Assembly (NCBI RefSeq): GCF_002794355.1
Contig: NZ_PGOI01000002.1
Location: 248,001-312,000 of the forward strand
Length of the DNA: 64,000 bases
Origin: Pseudorhodobacter sp. MZDSW-24AT
Lineage (GTDB): Bacteria > Pseudomonadota > Alphaproteobacteria > Rhodobacterales > Rhodobacteraceae
Reading direction: 5' to 3'
The notes below the pieces were generated by a model. That model made no database searches. It had not been told where the DNA came from and was given only the letters and a program-made list of their open reading frames with translations. This document shows positions 37,009 to 48,800 of the stretch, piece by piece; position 1 is the stretch's first letter, and each line of letters opens with the position of its first letter. The position numbers were made by a program, and so were the translations under genes.

Positions 37009-39873
37009 TTACTCTGCGGCGTGGCGCCGGGGCTTGAGCATGTCTTTCAGATAGCGTCCGGTATGGCTGGCATCAACCTTGGCCACATCCTCTGGCGTGC
37101 CTTCGGCCACCACCTGCCCACCGCCATCACCGCCCTCGGGGCCAATGTCGATGATCCAGTCGGCGGTCTTGATCACATCCAGATTGTGCTCGATCACCAC
37201 CACCGTGTTGCCTTGCTCAACAAGTTCGTGCAGCACTTCCAACAGCTTGCGCACGTCTTCAAAGTGCAGACCGGTGGTCGGCTCGTCCAGAATATACAGC
37301 GTGCGGCCCGTGGCCCGGCGCGACAACTCCTTCGACAGCTTTACCCGCTGCGCCTCACCACCCGACAGCGTGGTCGCCTGCTGACCAACCTTGATATAGC
37401 CAAGCCCCACCTGACACAGGGCATCCATCTTGTCGCGGATGCTGGGCACTGCCTGAAAAAAGCCCTGCGCTTCTTCGCATGTCATATCAAGAACGTCTGA
37501 TATGCTCTTGTCTTTGAACTTAATTTCCAAGGTCTCGCGGTTATAGCGCTTGCCCTTGCACGTCTCGCAGGTCACGTAAACATCGGGCAGGAAGTTCATC
37601 TCGATCTTCAGCACGCCATCACCTTGGCACGCCTCACAGCGCCCGCCCTTGACGTTGAACGAAAACCGCCCCGGCTGATAGCCGCGCGCCTTCGCCTCGG
37701 GCAGACCGGCAAACCAGTCGCGGATCGGCCCGAACGCCCCGGTATAGGTCGCAGGGTTCGACCGCGGCGTGCGCCCGATCGCGCGCTGGTCAATGTCGAT
37801 CACCTTGTCCAGATGCTCAAACCCGGTGATCGTTTCACACGGGGCCGGAGTCTCCCGCGCGCCGTTGAGCTTGCCCGCCGCCGTCTTGAACAGCGTCTCG
37901 ATGGTCAGCGTCGATTTCCCGCCGCCCGACACCCCGGTCACGCAGACGAACTTGCCCAAGGGAAAGCTCACCGTCACATTCTGCAAATTGTTTCCGGTCG
38001 CATTCACCACCGTCAGCTTCTTGCCGCTTCCCTTGCGCCGCACCGACGGCACCGAGATTTCCCGCGCGCCCGACAGATACTGTCCGGTCAGGCTCGCCGG
38101 ATCTGCCGCCACCTGCGCGGGCGTGCCATGGGCAATCACCTGCCCGCCATGCACCCCGGCGCCGGGACCTATATCGAACACATAATCCGCCTCGCGGATC
38201 GCATCCTCATCATGCTCGACCACCAGCACCGTGTTGCCCTGATCGCGCAGGTTCTTCAGCGTGGTCAGCAAACGGTCATTGTCGCGCTGATGCAGGCCGA
38301 TGCTCGGCTCGTCCAGCACATAAAGCACCCCCGTCAGGCCCGAACCGATCTGGCTTGCCAGACGAATCCGCTGCGACTCCCCGCCCGAAAGCGTCCCCGC
38401 ATTGCGCGACAGCGTCAGGTAATTCAGCCCCACATTGACCAGAAAGCCCAAGCGCTCGCGGATCTCCTTCAAAATCGCGCGCGCAATCTCGTTCTTCTGC
38501 CCGGTCAGCGCCTCTGGCACCGTCTGAATCCAGTCATGCGCCTCGTGGATCGACATGCGCACCACCTGCCCGATGTGCAGCCCGCCGATCTTCACCGCCA
38601 AAGCCTCGGGCCGCAGCCGATAGCCGCCACAGGCGCCGCAATCGCGGTTGTTCTGGAAGCGCTCCATATCTTCGCGCGACCAAGCGGAATCCGTCTCTTT
38701 GTAGCGGCGCTCCATATTGGGGATCACGCCCTCGAACACCCGCCGGACCTTGTAAACCCGGCCGCCCTCATCATAAGAAAAGTCGATCTCTTCGCCATGC
38801 GAGCCATGCAGAAACAACTGCTGCACATGCGCGGGCAGGTCTTTCCACTTCTTCTTCTTGTCAAATTCGTAATGCTTGGCCAGCGCATCAATCGTCTGCG
38901 TGAAATACGGGCTTTTGGATTTTGACCACGGCGCAATCGCGCCTTGCATCAGGGTCAGCCCCTGATCGGGCACCACCAAGCGTTCGTCAAAGAAAAGCTC
39001 CACCCCCAACCCGTCGCACACCGGGCAAGCTCCGAAGGGCGCGTTGAAGGAAAACAGCCGCGGCTCGATCTCGGCGATGGTAAAGCCCGACACCGGGCAG
39101 GCGAATTTCTCGGAAAACGTGGTCCGCTCCGGCTCGCCCTCACCCTCCGTGGGCGCCGTCTCGATCACCGCAATCCCGTCGGCAAGGTTCAGCGCCGTGC
39201 GGAAACTGTCGGCCAGCCGCGTTTCCAACCCCTCACGCACCACGATCCGGTCCACCACCACATCGATGTTGTGGCGGAACTTCTTGTCCAGAACCGGCGG
39301 TTCTTCCAACTCATAGAAGGCGCCGTTCACCTTCACCCGCTGAAAGCCCTGCTTGCGCAGGTCCAGAAACTCTTTCTTATACTCGCCCTTGCGATCCCGG
39401 ATGATCGGCGCCAGCAGATAGGCGCGGCTCCCCTCGGGCATCGCCATGACGGCATCCACCATATCCTGCACCTGCATCGCCGTGATCGGCAGCCCGGTCG
39501 CCGGAGAATAGGGTGTGCCCACCCGCGCAAACAGCAAGCGCAGATAGTCGTAAATCTCGGTCACCGTGCCCACGGTCGACCGGGGGTTCTTGCTGGTGGT
39601 CTTCTGCTCAATCGAAATCGCCGGGCTCAGACCGCTGATATGGTCCACATCCGGCTTGCCCATCATGTCCAGAAACTGCCGCGCATAGGCCGACAGGCTT
39701 TCCACATAGCGCCGCTGCCCTTCGGCATAGATCGTGTCAAAGGCCAGCGAAGACTTGCCCGACCCCGACAGCCCGGTGATCACCACCAGCTGATCGCGCG
39801 GAATATCCACGTCAATGCTCTTGAGGTTATGCTCGCGCGCCCCGCGCACCTCGATGAACTTCTGTTCCGCCAT
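37009..39873 (-). CDS. uvrA: Excinuclease ABC subunit A
   Basis: A 954-residue DNA-damage sensor of nucleotide excision repair with two ABC ATPase modules. The first Walker A is [14 protein letters not shown] near residue 31, the second [16 protein letters not shown] near 640; the signature motifs [16 protein letters not shown] and [15 protein letters not shown] are both intact. Zinc modules use CPVCDGLG and the late pair [17 protein letters not shown] at 39873 is favoured over 39879 by the GGGGAT ribosome site. Full length for the family. Monocistronic by context. Confidence 0.97.
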   Translation of the reverse strand: MAEQKFIEVRGAREHNLKSIDVDIPRDQLVVITGLSGSGKSSLAFDTIYAEGQRRYVESLSAYARQFLDMMGKPDVDHISGLSPAISIEQKTTSKNPRSTVGTVTEIYDYLRLLFARVGTPYSPATGLPITAMQVQDMVDAVMAMPEGSRAYLLAPIIRDRKGEYKKEFLDLRKQGFQRVKVNGAFYELEEPPVLDKKFRHNIDVVVDRIVVREGLETRLADSFRTALNLADGIAVIETAPTEGEGEPERTTFSEKFACPVSGFTIAEIEPRLFSFNAPFGACPVCDGLGVELFFDERLVVPDQGLTLMQGAIAPWSKSKSPYFTQTIDALAKHYEFDKKKKWKDLPAHVQQLFLHGSHGEEIDFSYDEGGRVYKVRRVFEGVIPNMERRYKETDSAWSREDMERFQNNRDCGACGGYRLRPEALAVKIGGLHIGQVVRMSIHEAHDWIQTVPEALTGQKNEIARAILKEIRERLGFLVNVGLNYLTLSRNAGTLSGGESQRIRLASQIGSGLTGVLYVLDEPSIGLHQRDNDRLLTTLKNLRDQGNTVLVVEHDEDAIREADYVFDIGPGAGVHGGQVIAHGTPAQVAADPASLTGQYLSGAREISVPSVRRKGSGKKLTVVNATGNNLQNVTVSFPLGKFVCVTGVSGGGKSTLTIETLFKTAAGKLNGARETPAPCETITGFEHLDKVIDIDQRAIGRTPRSNPATYTGAFGPIRDWFAGLPEAKARGYQPGRFSFNVKGGRCEACQGDGVLKIEMNFLPDVYVTCETCKGKRYNRETLEIKFKDKSISDVLDMTCEEAQGFFQAVPSIRDKMDALCQVGLGYIKVGQQATTLSGGEAQRVKLSKELSRRATGRTLYILDEPTTGLHFEDVRKLLEVLHELVEQGNTVVVIEHNLDVIKTADWIIDIGPEGGDGGGQVVAEGTPEDVAKVDASHTGRYLKDMLKPRRHAAE

Positions 39874-39972
39874 GATCATCCCCGCACTACCGAAGGCCAG
39901 AGATAGGGTCTTTCCCGCGAGTCTCCAAGGTCAAATTAAGAACAGATTAAGAACACCGCAAAAAGGCGCGTC

Positions 39973-41127
39973 TCAGCCCGCGCGCCGCCGCGCCTGAACC
40001 GCGTGCAGGCCAATCCCCAGCGCGCAGGCCAGCCCTGCCACCCCGGCCAAACCCCAAGGCCCTGCCGCCAGCAGCAGGGCCGCCAGCAGCGGCGTGCCGG
40101 TGGTCGTGCCCAGATTGCCCAGTTGGGCAATCGCGCCCGACGCCTGCGCCCGAGCCTCGGCGCTGGCATTCAGCTCAGGGATCGCCGCAAAGCTCGCGCC
40201 TTGCACCACACCCAGCGCCCCCGCCACCCACAGCCCGCCCACAACCATGCCCCAGCCCTGCCCCCAGAACAGCGCCAGCAGCACAAATCCCGGCAGTGCG
40301 GCCAGATACCCCGCTTGCACCAAGCGCACCGCCGACATCCGGCCAAGCAGCCACACCCCCAGCGTCAGCGACAGGGCAATCGAGATCAGCGGCATCCCCG
40401 CCGCCACCAGCGCCCGCTGCGCCACCGGCACCTCGGGCGGAACCAAGGTCAGCACCGCCACATATAAAAAGGTATAGCAAAAGAACCCCAGCGCGGGGGC
40501 CGAGAGCCGGGGCGAGGCATAGATCGCCACATGCTGGGCCAAGATCCCCCCGGCGGGCATCGGATGGGCTTCAGGGTCCGGCGGCAGCAAGGCCCAGACC
40601 GCGCCAGCCATCAGCGCCATCCACAGCCCATGCGCCACAAACACACTCTGCCCGCCATAAGCCGCCATCAAGGGCGGCGCCAGCAGCGCCAACACAGCAT
40701 AGGTCACGCCAAAAAAGCTCGACCACAGCGTCATCGCCAGCCCACGAAAGCGCGCGGTCGCAATCCCGGCAATCACGGTGGGCCCCACCACTACGATGGC
40801 CAGATGCGACCCCCCCTCCACCACGCGCGACAAGAGCATGGCCGGATAAGACAGCCCAAGCGCCTGAACGGCACTCATCACCGCGCCCATCAGCAGCGCC
40901 GCCACAATCGCACGCCGTGGCCCGATGCGGGCGACGAACAGGCCGGCGGTGGTGCCAAACACCAATCCCACCATGCCCACGATCGACACGATCAGCCCCA
41001 ACCCCACCGCCGAGGCACCCACATACTGGGCGCCCAAGGTGTTAAACAGCACCGAGATCTTGCCAAACTGCGCCGCAGCCCCCAGACCTGCGCCCCAGAT
41101 CGCCAACACCGTCATCACCGCGCGCAT
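39973..41127 (-). CDS. MFS transporter, 384 aa
   Basis: A major facilitator superfamily transporter with 12 predicted helices. Between helices 2 and 3 there is a LFVARIGPRRAI loop of the GxxxDRxGRR type. The N-terminus starts directly in helix 1 (MRAVMTVLAIWGAGLGAAAQFG). Substrate is not predictable: the family includes drug and metabolite exporters. It follows lpdA on the same strand after 98 nt that hold three hairpins and a dispersed repeat; AAGGGG between the repeat and the ATG is the ribosome site. Confidence 0.85.
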   Translation of the reverse strand: MRAVMTVLAIWGAGLGAAAQFGKISVLFNTLGAQYVGASAVGLGLIVSIVGMVGLVFGTTAGLFVARIGPRRAIVAALLMGAVMSAVQALGLSYPAMLLSRVVEGGSHLAIVVVGPTVIAGIATARFRGLAMTLWSSFFGVTYAVLALLAPPLMAAYGGQSVFVAHGLWMALMAGAVWALLPPDPEAHPMPAGGILAQHVAIYASPRLSAPALGFFCYTFLYVAVLTLVPPEVPVAQRALVAAGMPLISIALSLTLGVWLLGRMSAVRLVQAGYLAALPGFVLLALFWGQGWGMVVGGLWVAGALGVVQGASFAAIPELNASAEARAQASGAIAQLGNLGTTTGTPLLAALLLAAGPWGLAGVAGLACALGIGLHAVQARRRAG

Positions 41128-41137
41128 GGCCGCCCCT

Positions 41138-41165
41138 TCATCTGTTCACAAATATCCTCGGGGGG
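41138..41165 (-). repeat. Dispersed GATATTTG repeat upstream of MFS gene
   Basis: On the minus strand the core reads CCGAGGATATTTG, then TGAACAGATGA, ending 10 nt before the MFS start codon. It is nearly identical to the copy at 17879-17906, differing by one base in the core. Confidence 0.75.
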
Positions 41166-41221
41166 TGGCGCAAAGCGCCAAGGGGGGCCGAGGCCCCCCA
41201 TTGATTTTTCGCAGAAAAATC
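41166..41221 (-). terminator. Three stacked hairpins downstream of lpdA
   Basis: Going leftward from the lpdA stop come GATTTTTC/GAAAAATC (41203-41210, 41214-41221), GGGGGGCC/GGCCCCCC (41182-41189, 41192-41199, 2-nt loop) and TGGCGC/GCGCCA (41166-41171, 41175-41180). All stems are perfect. They probably end or attenuate the lpdA transcript and are continuous with the repeat at 41138. Confidence 0.6.
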
Positions 41222-41225
41222 GTGC

Positions 41226-42623
41226 TCACATATGCAGCGCGCGGCCGTAGGCGTCCAGCACGGCCTCGTGCATCATCTCCGACAGCGTCGGATGCGGGAA
41301 CACCGTGTTCATCAGATCTTCCTCGGTGGTCTCCAGACTGCGGCCCACCACATAGCCTTGGATCAGCTCGGTCACTTCCGCGCCAATCATATGGGCGCCC
41401 AGCAATTCGCCGGTCTTGGCATCGAACACCGTCTTGATCATGCCTTCGGGTTCGCCAAGCGCGATCGCCTTGCCATTGCCGATAAAGGGGAAGCGCCCAA
41501 CCTTGATCTCATGCCCGGCTTCCTTCGCCTTGGCCTCGGTCATCCCCACGCTGGCGACCTGCGGATGGCAATAGGTGCAGCCCGCAATGCTGCCCGGTTT
41601 GATCGGATGCGGATGCCCGCCCGCGATCAATTCGGCCACCATCACCCCCTCATGGCTCGCCTTGTGCGCAAGCCACGGTGCCCCCGCAATATCGCCAATC
41701 GCGAACAGGCCCGAAACCCCGGTGCGGCAATATTCATCCGTCACCACATGGGTGCGGTCAATCTTCACACCCAAGGCCTCCAGCCCCAGATTCTCGACAT
41801 TGCCGACAATCCCCACGGCAGAAATCACGGTGTCGAACTCATGCGTCTCGACCTTGCCGCCCACCTCGATATGCGCGGTGACACCCACACCCGGCTTGCG
41901 GTCCAGCTTCTTGACCGCCGCCTTTTCCATGATCTTCATCCCCTGTTTCACAAAGGATTTCTTGGCAAAGGCGGAAATCTCGGCATCCTCCACCGGCAGG
42001 ATACGGTCCATCACCTCGACCACGGTGGTGTCCGATCCCAGCGTGTTGAAGAAGCTGGCAAATTCAATGCCAATGGCACCCGATCCGATCACCAGCAGCT
42101 TCTTCGGCATCCGCTTGGCGACCAACGCATGTTTGTAGGACCAGACCAGATCGCCATCGGCCTCCAGCCCCGGCAATTCGCGCGCCCGCGCGCCGGTGGC
42201 AAGGATGATGTTTTTTGCGGTCAGCTCCTCGGTGCCCTTCTCGGTCTTCACCGAGACAACCCCTGCCTTGGGCAGCGTGGCCGCGCCCATGAACACGGTC
42301 ACCTTGTTCTTCTTCATCAAATGGCCAATGCCGCCCGACAACTGCTTGGCGACCGCGCGGCTGCGCGCCACCACCGCAGGCAGGTCATAGCCGATGCCCT
42401 CGGCCTTCAGCCCGAATTCCTTGGCGCGCTCCATCAGGTGAAACACCTCGGCGCTGCGCAGCATCGCCTTGGTCGGGATACAGCCCCAGTTCAAACAGAT
42501 GCCGCCCAGATGCTCACGCTCGACGATCGCCACCTTCTGGCCCAACTGGCTGGCGCGGATCGCTGCCACATAGCCGCCGGGGCCTGCGCCCACCACGATC
42601 ACATCAAAGCCCTGAGCTGCCAT
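41226..42623 (-). CDS. lpdA: Dihydrolipoamide dehydrogenase
   Basis: A 465-residue FAD-dependent disulfide oxidoreductase, the E3 subunit of 2-oxoacid dehydrogenases. The FAD motif is VVGAGPGGYVAA; the redox disulfide C43/C48 is in GGICLNWGCIP; the NAD motif is VIGSGAIGIEFASFF; and the C-terminal HPTLSEMMHE gives the catalytic His-Glu pair. GGGAGGGACGA precedes the ATG. It is not next to E1/E2 genes, so it may be the E3 shared by more than one complex or a second copy. Cytoplasmic. Confidence 0.96.
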   Translation of the reverse strand: MAAQGFDVIVVGAGPGGYVAAIRASQLGQKVAIVEREHLGGICLNWGCIPTKAMLRSAEVFHLMERAKEFGLKAEGIGYDLPAVVARSRAVAKQLSGGIGHLMKKNKVTVFMGAATLPKAGVVSVKTEKGTEELTAKNIILATGARARELPGLEADGDLVWSYKHALVAKRMPKKLLVIGSGAIGIEFASFFNTLGSDTTVVEVMDRILPVEDAEISAFAKKSFVKQGMKIMEKAAVKKLDRKPGVGVTAHIEVGGKVETHEFDTVISAVGIVGNVENLGLEALGVKIDRTHVVTDEYCRTGVSGLFAIGDIAGAPWLAHKASHEGVMVAELIAGGHPHPIKPGSIAGCTYCHPQVASVGMTEAKAKEAGHEIKVGRFPFIGNGKAIALGEPEGMIKTVFDAKTGELLGAHMIGAEVTELIQGYVVGRSLETTEEDLMNTVFPHPTLSEMMHEAVLDAYGRALHM

Positions 42624-42698
42624 TCGTCCCTCCCTGGAAAAAGTGGTTTAGCCTTAAACTATTTCTGAAAACCAAGCAACGAAGCTGACGCCTATGGC

Positions 42699-43286
42699 CT
42701 ATGCATCTGATGCATGGCTTGCTCGCAACGTGTTCACCACCGACATATAGGCCCCGTTTTCCAGAAATTCCGCCTCTTCCGGCGTGCTCTCCCGCCCCAA
42801 TGCAGCATTGCGGAACGGGAAGCGGCCAAAGCGCGCGATGATCTCGCGATGTGCGCGGGCATGCAGCAGCGCTTCGGCATCCCCTTCCATTTCTGTGGCC
42901 ATCAAGGACACCGCCAGATCCTGATCGGCCATGTCCTCGGAATGTTCAAAGGGCATATAGAAGAACTGCCGCTCCGGCACCGGGGCCAGTGTGTCCCAGC
43001 CTGCATCGCGGGCGCGCCGCGCCGCCGCCCGTGCCCGCGCATCATTCACAAAGGCCCGCGCCGTGCCGCGATAGATGTTGCGCGAAAACTGGTCGGCCAC
43101 GATCAGATAGGCCAGCGTGCCCACCACGCCCTCCACCCAATGCTCCAGTCCGTCCTGTTCCAGCGCTTCCGTCAGCGCGCCAAAGCGCACCGCGCAGGCG
43201 TCATCAATCTCTTCCCCTCCGGCATACCAGCCCTCGGGGCCAATCTCGCCCAGCCAGAAATCCAGAACCTCGATCGGATCAGACAT
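42699..43286 (-). CDS. DUF924 family protein
   Basis: A 195-residue all-helical cytoplasmic protein of DUF924. Family marks are IEVLDFWLGEIGPEGWY at the start, LIVADQFSRNIYRG near residue 61, FFYMPFEHSED near 108 and FGRFPFRNAALGRESTPEE near 151. Function is unknown; the fold resembles a TPR-like helical bundle. GGGGACATATC lies before the ATG. It is transcribed toward lpdA with 75 nt between them. Confidence 0.9.
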   Translation of the reverse strand: MSDPIEVLDFWLGEIGPEGWYAGGEEIDDACAVRFGALTEALEQDGLEHWVEGVVGTLAYLIVADQFSRNIYRGTARAFVNDARARAAARRARDAGWDTLAPVPERQFFYMPFEHSEDMADQDLAVSLMATEMEGDAEALLHARAHREIIARFGRFPFRNAALGRESTPEEAEFLENGAYMSVVNTLRASHASDA

Positions 43287-43336
43287 GATATGTCCCCTTT
43301 TGCTTCAGCGTGACAGGGCAGCGCGCGAAAGGCAAA

Positions 43337-44590
43337 TCAGTTCCGCCCCTTGGCCTGCCGCGCATCCTCGGCCTCCACCAAGGCCGCCGTCTCCACTGCC
43401 ACGACCGAGGCCGTGGGCGACACCGGGGTAAAGCCAGACGTCACCATCGGCGTCTCGCGCCGCTGGGTCATCCGCCAGCCCGCATAGGCCGCCAGCACCG
43501 CAAACAGAATGCCGATGAACAGGAAGAACCCCGAGGATCCGATCTCGCTCATCATCCAGCCGGTGATGACAGGGCCAGAGATCGCGCCCAAACCGTTGAT
43601 GAACATCAATCCGGCCGAAGCCGCCGCCATGTCGCTCTTGTCCAAATAATCGTTCACATAGGCCAGCAGCAGCGAATAGAGCGGGTTCGACACCCCGCCG
43701 CAGATCGCACCAATCCCCACCAGAACCGCAAAAGGCGGGTCAAAGATCACCGGCACCATCAGCGCCACTGCGCCCAGAATCGCCAGCCAGAACACCACCA
43801 GACGCCGGTCCACCCGGTCCGACAGCCAGCCGATCGGATATTGCAGCACCAACCCGCCAACGTAAATCGCCGAGACAAAGATCGTCAGATCTGCGATGCT
43901 GAGCCCCGCCTGCGTCCCCCAAACCGACGCCATCCCGAACTGTGCCGAAAACACGCCTCCCAGCAGGAACATGCCGACACAGCCCAAAGGCGAGGCTTGA
44001 TACAGCCGCCGGAAAGACAAGGGTTTCGTTGATTCAAAGGCCGGAGCCTGACTGACCGACAGCAGGATCGGCGTAAAGGCCAGCGACACCAGCACCGACG
44101 GGATCACGAACAGGATATAGCCCGACGGATCGCCCACGTTCAGCAACAGCTGCGCCGCGATGATTCCGATCATCTGCACGATGAGATAAAGCGACAGCGC
44201 CTGACCGCGATTTTCATTGGTAGAGGCGTTGTTCAGCCAGCTTTCGGTGGCGATATAGACGCCCGAAAAGGAAAACCCGATCAGCACCCGCAGCGCCGCC
44301 CAAGCCATCCAATCCGGGGCCGCCGCATAGAGGATCAGCACCGCCGAGATCATGGAGCCAAGGGCCGCAAACACCCGCACATGGCCCACGCGGCGGATCA
44401 TGTCGGGCGCCAGACGGCTGCCAAACAGAAAGCCCACGAAATAGGCCGACATCACGATCGACATCTGGAAGGTGCTGAAATTCTCGATCCCGCCCCGGAT
44501 GCCCAGCAGGGTGCCTTGCATCCCGTTGCCCAACATCAAAAGGCCAAGGCCCAGCAACAGCGCCCAAGTGTTGCGCAAAACGGTCAGCAT
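43337..44590 (-). CDS. MFS transporter, YcaD-like
   Basis: A 417-residue major facilitator protein with 12 predicted helices. The helix 2-3 loop is GSRLAPDMIRRVGHVRVFA and GVYIATESWLNN is the characteristic helix 5 segment of the YcaD-like group; the last 35 residues are a polar cytoplasmic tail. The substrate is unknown. AAGGAAG is 9 nt before the ATG. It follows queA on the same strand after about 170 nt, in which I see nothing notable. Confidence 0.85.
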   Translation of the reverse strand: MLTVLRNTWALLLGLGLLMLGNGMQGTLLGIRGGIENFSTFQMSIVMSAYFVGFLFGSRLAPDMIRRVGHVRVFAALGSMISAVLILYAAAPDWMAWAALRVLIGFSFSGVYIATESWLNNASTNENRGQALSLYLIVQMIGIIAAQLLLNVGDPSGYILFVIPSVLVSLAFTPILLSVSQAPAFESTKPLSFRRLYQASPLGCVGMFLLGGVFSAQFGMASVWGTQAGLSIADLTIFVSAIYVGGLVLQYPIGWLSDRVDRRLVVFWLAILGAVALMVPVIFDPPFAVLVGIGAICGGVSNPLYSLLLAYVNDYLDKSDMAAASAGLMFINGLGAISGPVITGWMMSEIGSSGFFLFIGILFAVLAAYAGWRMTQRRETPMVTSGFTPVSPTASVVAVETAALVEAEDARQAKGRN

Positions 44591-44759
44591 GGTGCAGGCT
44601 TCCTTTGGTCAGTGCGGTCAGTCTATGCAAGCCGCGCCCGAATGTCATCTCATCGCGGCGCCAACGCCGCACCGGGCGCCTTTGCACCCCATCGCCCGCA
44701 AAGGCAACCGACAATCCCGTGCGTATGGGCCCGTGCACACAGGCCCGTGCGCGCAGGCT

Positions 44760-45791
44760 TCAGGGAATCAGCAGTGAGGCATCGCCATAGCTGAAGAACC
44801 GATAGCGCTCGGCAATGGCATGGGCATAGATCCGGTCCATCCGCGCTTTGCCCATCAAGGCCGAGACCAGCATCAGAAGCGTCGATTTCGGCAGGTGGAA
44901 ATTGGTCATCAGCGCATCGGTCGCGTGGAATGTGAAGCCGGGATAGATGAATATGTCCGTGGGCCCTTCCCACGGTTCCACCTGCCCCGACCGGGCCGCC
45001 GTCTCGATCAGCCGCAGCGCGGTGGTGCCCACCGGAATCACCCGCCCCCCCGCCGCGCGCGTGGCATTGATCTGCGCGGCGGCGGCCGGGGTGACTTGCC
45101 CCCATTCGGCATGCATCTTGTGGGTCGCCACATCCTCGACCTTCACCGGCAGGAACGTGCCTGCCCCCACATGCAGCGTCACTTCGGTGAACTGCACGCC
45201 CTTTTCGCGCAAGGCCTCCAACAGAGGGCCGTCAAAATGCAGGCTTGCCGTCGGTGCCGCCACGGCACCTTTGTGGCGGGCAAAGACCGTCTGGTAGTCA
45301 TCGGCATCCTGCGCATCGGGCGCGCGCTTGGCGGCGATATAGGGCGGCAGCGGCATGGCCCCGGCCTGCGCCAAAGCGGCATCGAAATCATCCCCCGTCA
45401 GATTGAATTCCAGCCGCAAGTCGGTGTCGGATTTCTCGGCCACCCGCGCCGACAGCTCGGGCGAAAAGACGATCTCTTCCCCCACCGCCACCTTGCGCAA
45501 AGGCTTGGCCATCGCCCGCCAGCCTGTGACGCTGGGCTCCATCAGCGTGATCTCGATCTTGGCGACCGCCTCCCCGCGCGTGCGCTGCCCGGTCAGCCGC
45601 GCCGGAATCACCCGCGTGTTGTTCAGCACCAGCCGATCTCCGGGCTGCAACACCTCGATCAGATCGCGCACATGCAAATCGCGCATCCCCTCGCCCTGCG
45701 CCAGCAGCAGGCGGGCCGAAGGCCGTGGCCGCGCAGGCCGGGTGGCGATCAGCGCCTCGGGCAGGTCAAAATCGAAATCCGACAGTTTCAT
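44760..45791 (-). CDS. queA: SAM:tRNA ribosyltransferase-isomerase QueA
   Basis: A 343-residue enzyme that builds epoxyqueuosine on tRNAs with GUN anticodons by transferring the ribosyl part of SAM. It starts [20 protein letters not shown], and has [12 protein letters not shown] near 53-64, [16 protein letters not shown] near 212 and [18 protein letters not shown] near 300, all standard for QueA. It starts 14 nt downstream of the large AsmA-like gene and may be co-transcribed with it. The other queuosine genes (tgt is often next to queA) are not visible here. Confidence 0.96.
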   Translation of the reverse strand: MKLSDFDFDLPEALIATRPARPRPSARLLLAQGEGMRDLHVRDLIEVLQPGDRLVLNNTRVIPARLTGQRTRGEAVAKIEITLMEPSVTGWRAMAKPLRKVAVGEEIVFSPELSARVAEKSDTDLRLEFNLTGDDFDAALAQAGAMPLPPYIAAKRAPDAQDADDYQTVFARHKGAVAAPTASLHFDGPLLEALREKGVQFTEVTLHVGAGTFLPVKVEDVATHKMHAEWGQVTPAAAAQINATRAAGGRVIPVGTTALRLIETAARSGQVEPWEGPTDIFIYPGFTFHATDALMTNFHLPKSTLLMLVSALMGKARMDRIYAHAIAERYRFFSYGDASLLIP

Positions 45792-45805
45792 CGAAACCCC
45801 ATGTG

Positions 45806-48800
45806 TCAGTTGCCTTGCCGCAGCACAGGCGCGGGACGGCGGAAAATCTCGCGGAACAGGCCCGGCGTCAGGATGGACAGCGGGTTCACCTGAACCTGTG
45901 GCGCATCCGATGTGCCGCGCAGCGCATAGTTGAAGCCAAACACCCCTTCGCCGCGCCGCGTCAGCAATGCTCCGATGCCATTCACCAGATAGATCGGCGA
46001 CACCACGCCCTGCAAGGCCAACTGCTTGCTGCGCGTGGCATAAACCCCCGCCATCGACACGCCCAGACTCGCCCCCATGGCGGATCCGCGCGTCACCTCG
46101 ATTGCCTCGGGCGTCAGGATGAAATCCGCCTCCGCCGTGCTGAACGAGATACCTTCGCCGTTCAGCTGCTCCAAAAGCCCCACCACCGAAATCGCCGACA
46201 ACAGCTCTGCCAGCACGCTCGCCCCGCGCACCCGCAGGCGGTCAATCACCGCGCGCCCATCGTAAACGCCTTTTTGCGCGCGCGGGGTCAGCTGCAGATC
46301 AAGCGCCCCTCCCCGGGCCGAGGCAAAGATGCCCGCGGCCCGCAAGGCCGCCCCGGCATCCGCTGATTGCACCCGCACCGCTGTCCCGTGGCGCGAGGGC
46401 ACCACTGCCCCCTGCACCGCCGCTTCCCCGTTGACACTGCCGCGAAAGCTGCCGTTCAGCCCGCCCCGCTGCGAAAAGCTGCCGCGAAACCCGGTCAACA
46501 CAATGCCCTCGCTCACCACCAGCCGGTCAAGGTTCAGCTCCAGCGCCCCTTGCGCCTGCGCGGCCCCCGTGCCACCTCCGGCACCCTGAGGCACATCAAA
46601 GCGGCGCAGGTCCACCGTGCCCCCCGTCACCGTGATGTCCGGCGCCCGCCCAGCCCCCCGCCCGGTCAGGGTCACCCCGCCCGTCAGCCACCCGTTCAAC
46701 CGCACCGAGCCAAAGCGCGCCTCTTGCAAGCCGCCGCCCGCCGCCAGACGCACCGCGCCCTCTGCCTCCAGCCCGCCGCCGCGCACCACCAGACGGTTGA
46801 TCTGCGGCACCGGGCCCAGTTCGGCCTCCACCTGCAACGCGCCCGAGGCGCCCGCCGCCTTGCTCCAGCCCACGGGCGGCAGGCGCAGCCCGATCCCGGC
46901 AAGATCGGATTTTAGCCGCAGGCGCCCGGGCTTGTCCTTTTCCAGATCAATCGTCACCTCGGCCTGCCCCGACCCGCTCACCATGCCCGCTGGCAAGCCC
47001 AAGCCGAACTCGGCCACCGTCTCCTGTGACAGGGTCACAGATCCTGCCACCCGGCTTTTGCCACGCTGATCCGGACCGAACCCTTGGGTAAAGGCCACCT
47101 CGAACGGCACCCGCCCGATCCGCCCCGGCCCTTCGATGCGCAGGCCCGAAGGGTCCGCCGTCAGCGTCAGGCCGTCTGCGGTGATGGTTTTGCCCGGCAC
47201 CAGCGCCTCGCTCGACAGGCCCAGAATTTGCCCGCGGACCGCGTAATCCACATCCTTCAGTTCCACCCGCCGTGCCAGCGGCAGCGAAAGCCGGGTGTCC
47301 ATCACCGCCCGACCTTCGCCCAGCTCCGCCGTGCGGCCCGCCTTGGTCATGAAGCCAAAGGGCGGCAGGTCCAGCAAGGACAGCGCCGCCGTCAGCGCGC
47401 TTTCCGTGCGCAGCCGAATTTCGGCGCGCGGCGGGCGCATCAGCACATCGGGGACCGAAAACACCGATCCCGCCACGTCGATCTCGCCCCCCAAGGGCGC
47501 CTCGACCGTGCCGCCATCCAGCACCAGCGTATAGGCGGTGCCTTCCATCGTCGACCGCCCGCGCCCGTTGCGGATCGGCGGCAGCGTGCGCAGAAACCGG
47601 ACTTCTGCGCCGTCAAATTCATACCCCAGCGCCAGCTTTGGGTCCGCGCCCGGCGTCACCCGCAGCGCCGCCTTCACATTGCTCAGCAGGCCCTGCGCCA
47701 CATTCTGCCCGATCCACTCCCGCGTGCGCGGCACCGCGCTTTTGGGCCAAAGCTGCAACAACCGGTCATGCGCAATCGCGTCCAGCGTCAGGTCCAGCGC
47801 CACCTGCCAGCCCGCCGGGATCGCCGCCACCTCTCCGGCCAGCCCCAAACGCCGCCCCGCCTCTTCGATCAGCGACACCTGCCCGATTTCCACGCGGAAT
47901 GGGTCCAGCGTCAGCCGCGCATCCATCGCCCCCCCGGTAAAGCGCAAGGGCGCTTCGAACAGGCCCTCAGGGTCAAGCTGCACCTCGGAAATCTGCACCT
48001 GCCCCAGAAAGCCGCCGGGCAAGCGCCGCCCCAGCGGTCCGGTCAGAATGTCTCCGGCCTCGCCCAACAGATAGGCATGGCCGGCCGCCTTGAGCCGCAG
48101 CGTCGGTCCTTCCACCGACACATCGCCGATCACCACCCGGCCTTGCGCCGGATCATAGCCCAAGGACAGCGTCGCTCCGTCAAAGCCGATGGGGGCAGCG
48201 GCGGGGTCAGGCTGCAGCACCCCGGCCCCCAGCGACATTTGCGCACTCAGCGCGCTCAGCCCGTCGTCATTCACCTCCGCCGAGATCCGCCCCGAGATCG
48301 GAGCCTCCAGCACCCCCAGCCACGCCAGCACCGGTGTCTGCGCCGCAATATCCGCCGCGGCCACCCGCTCCACCGCCGCCGTGACCCGCACCAGCGCCTG
48401 CCCTTTGGGCCGCACCAGCGTAACCAGCGCCTGCGCGGGCTCCGCCCCCCCCGAGACCAGCGACATGCCCACCTCGGCGGCCAAGGCATCGGCTTGGTTT
48501 TCCAGCGTGATGCGGCCATCGCCCACCGTCCACGTCCGCCGCGAGCGCGCATCGGTCAGCGTCAGGCTCGCGCCTTCCGCCTCGATCACATCCAATTGCG
48601 ACAGCACCGGCAAATCCAGCGCGCGGTCCACCTCGGCCAGCAGCATGCTCAACCCGGTGATCGGCGGTGCGGTCCCCCCCGCGCCGATCTGCAAATCCAG
48701 ACTGCCGTCTTCACGCCGGTTCAGGCTCACCGCCCCGCCGATCACCCGCAAACTGGCCGGGCGCAACGCGCGCTCCGTCAAAAAGGCGCGGGCATCAAAG

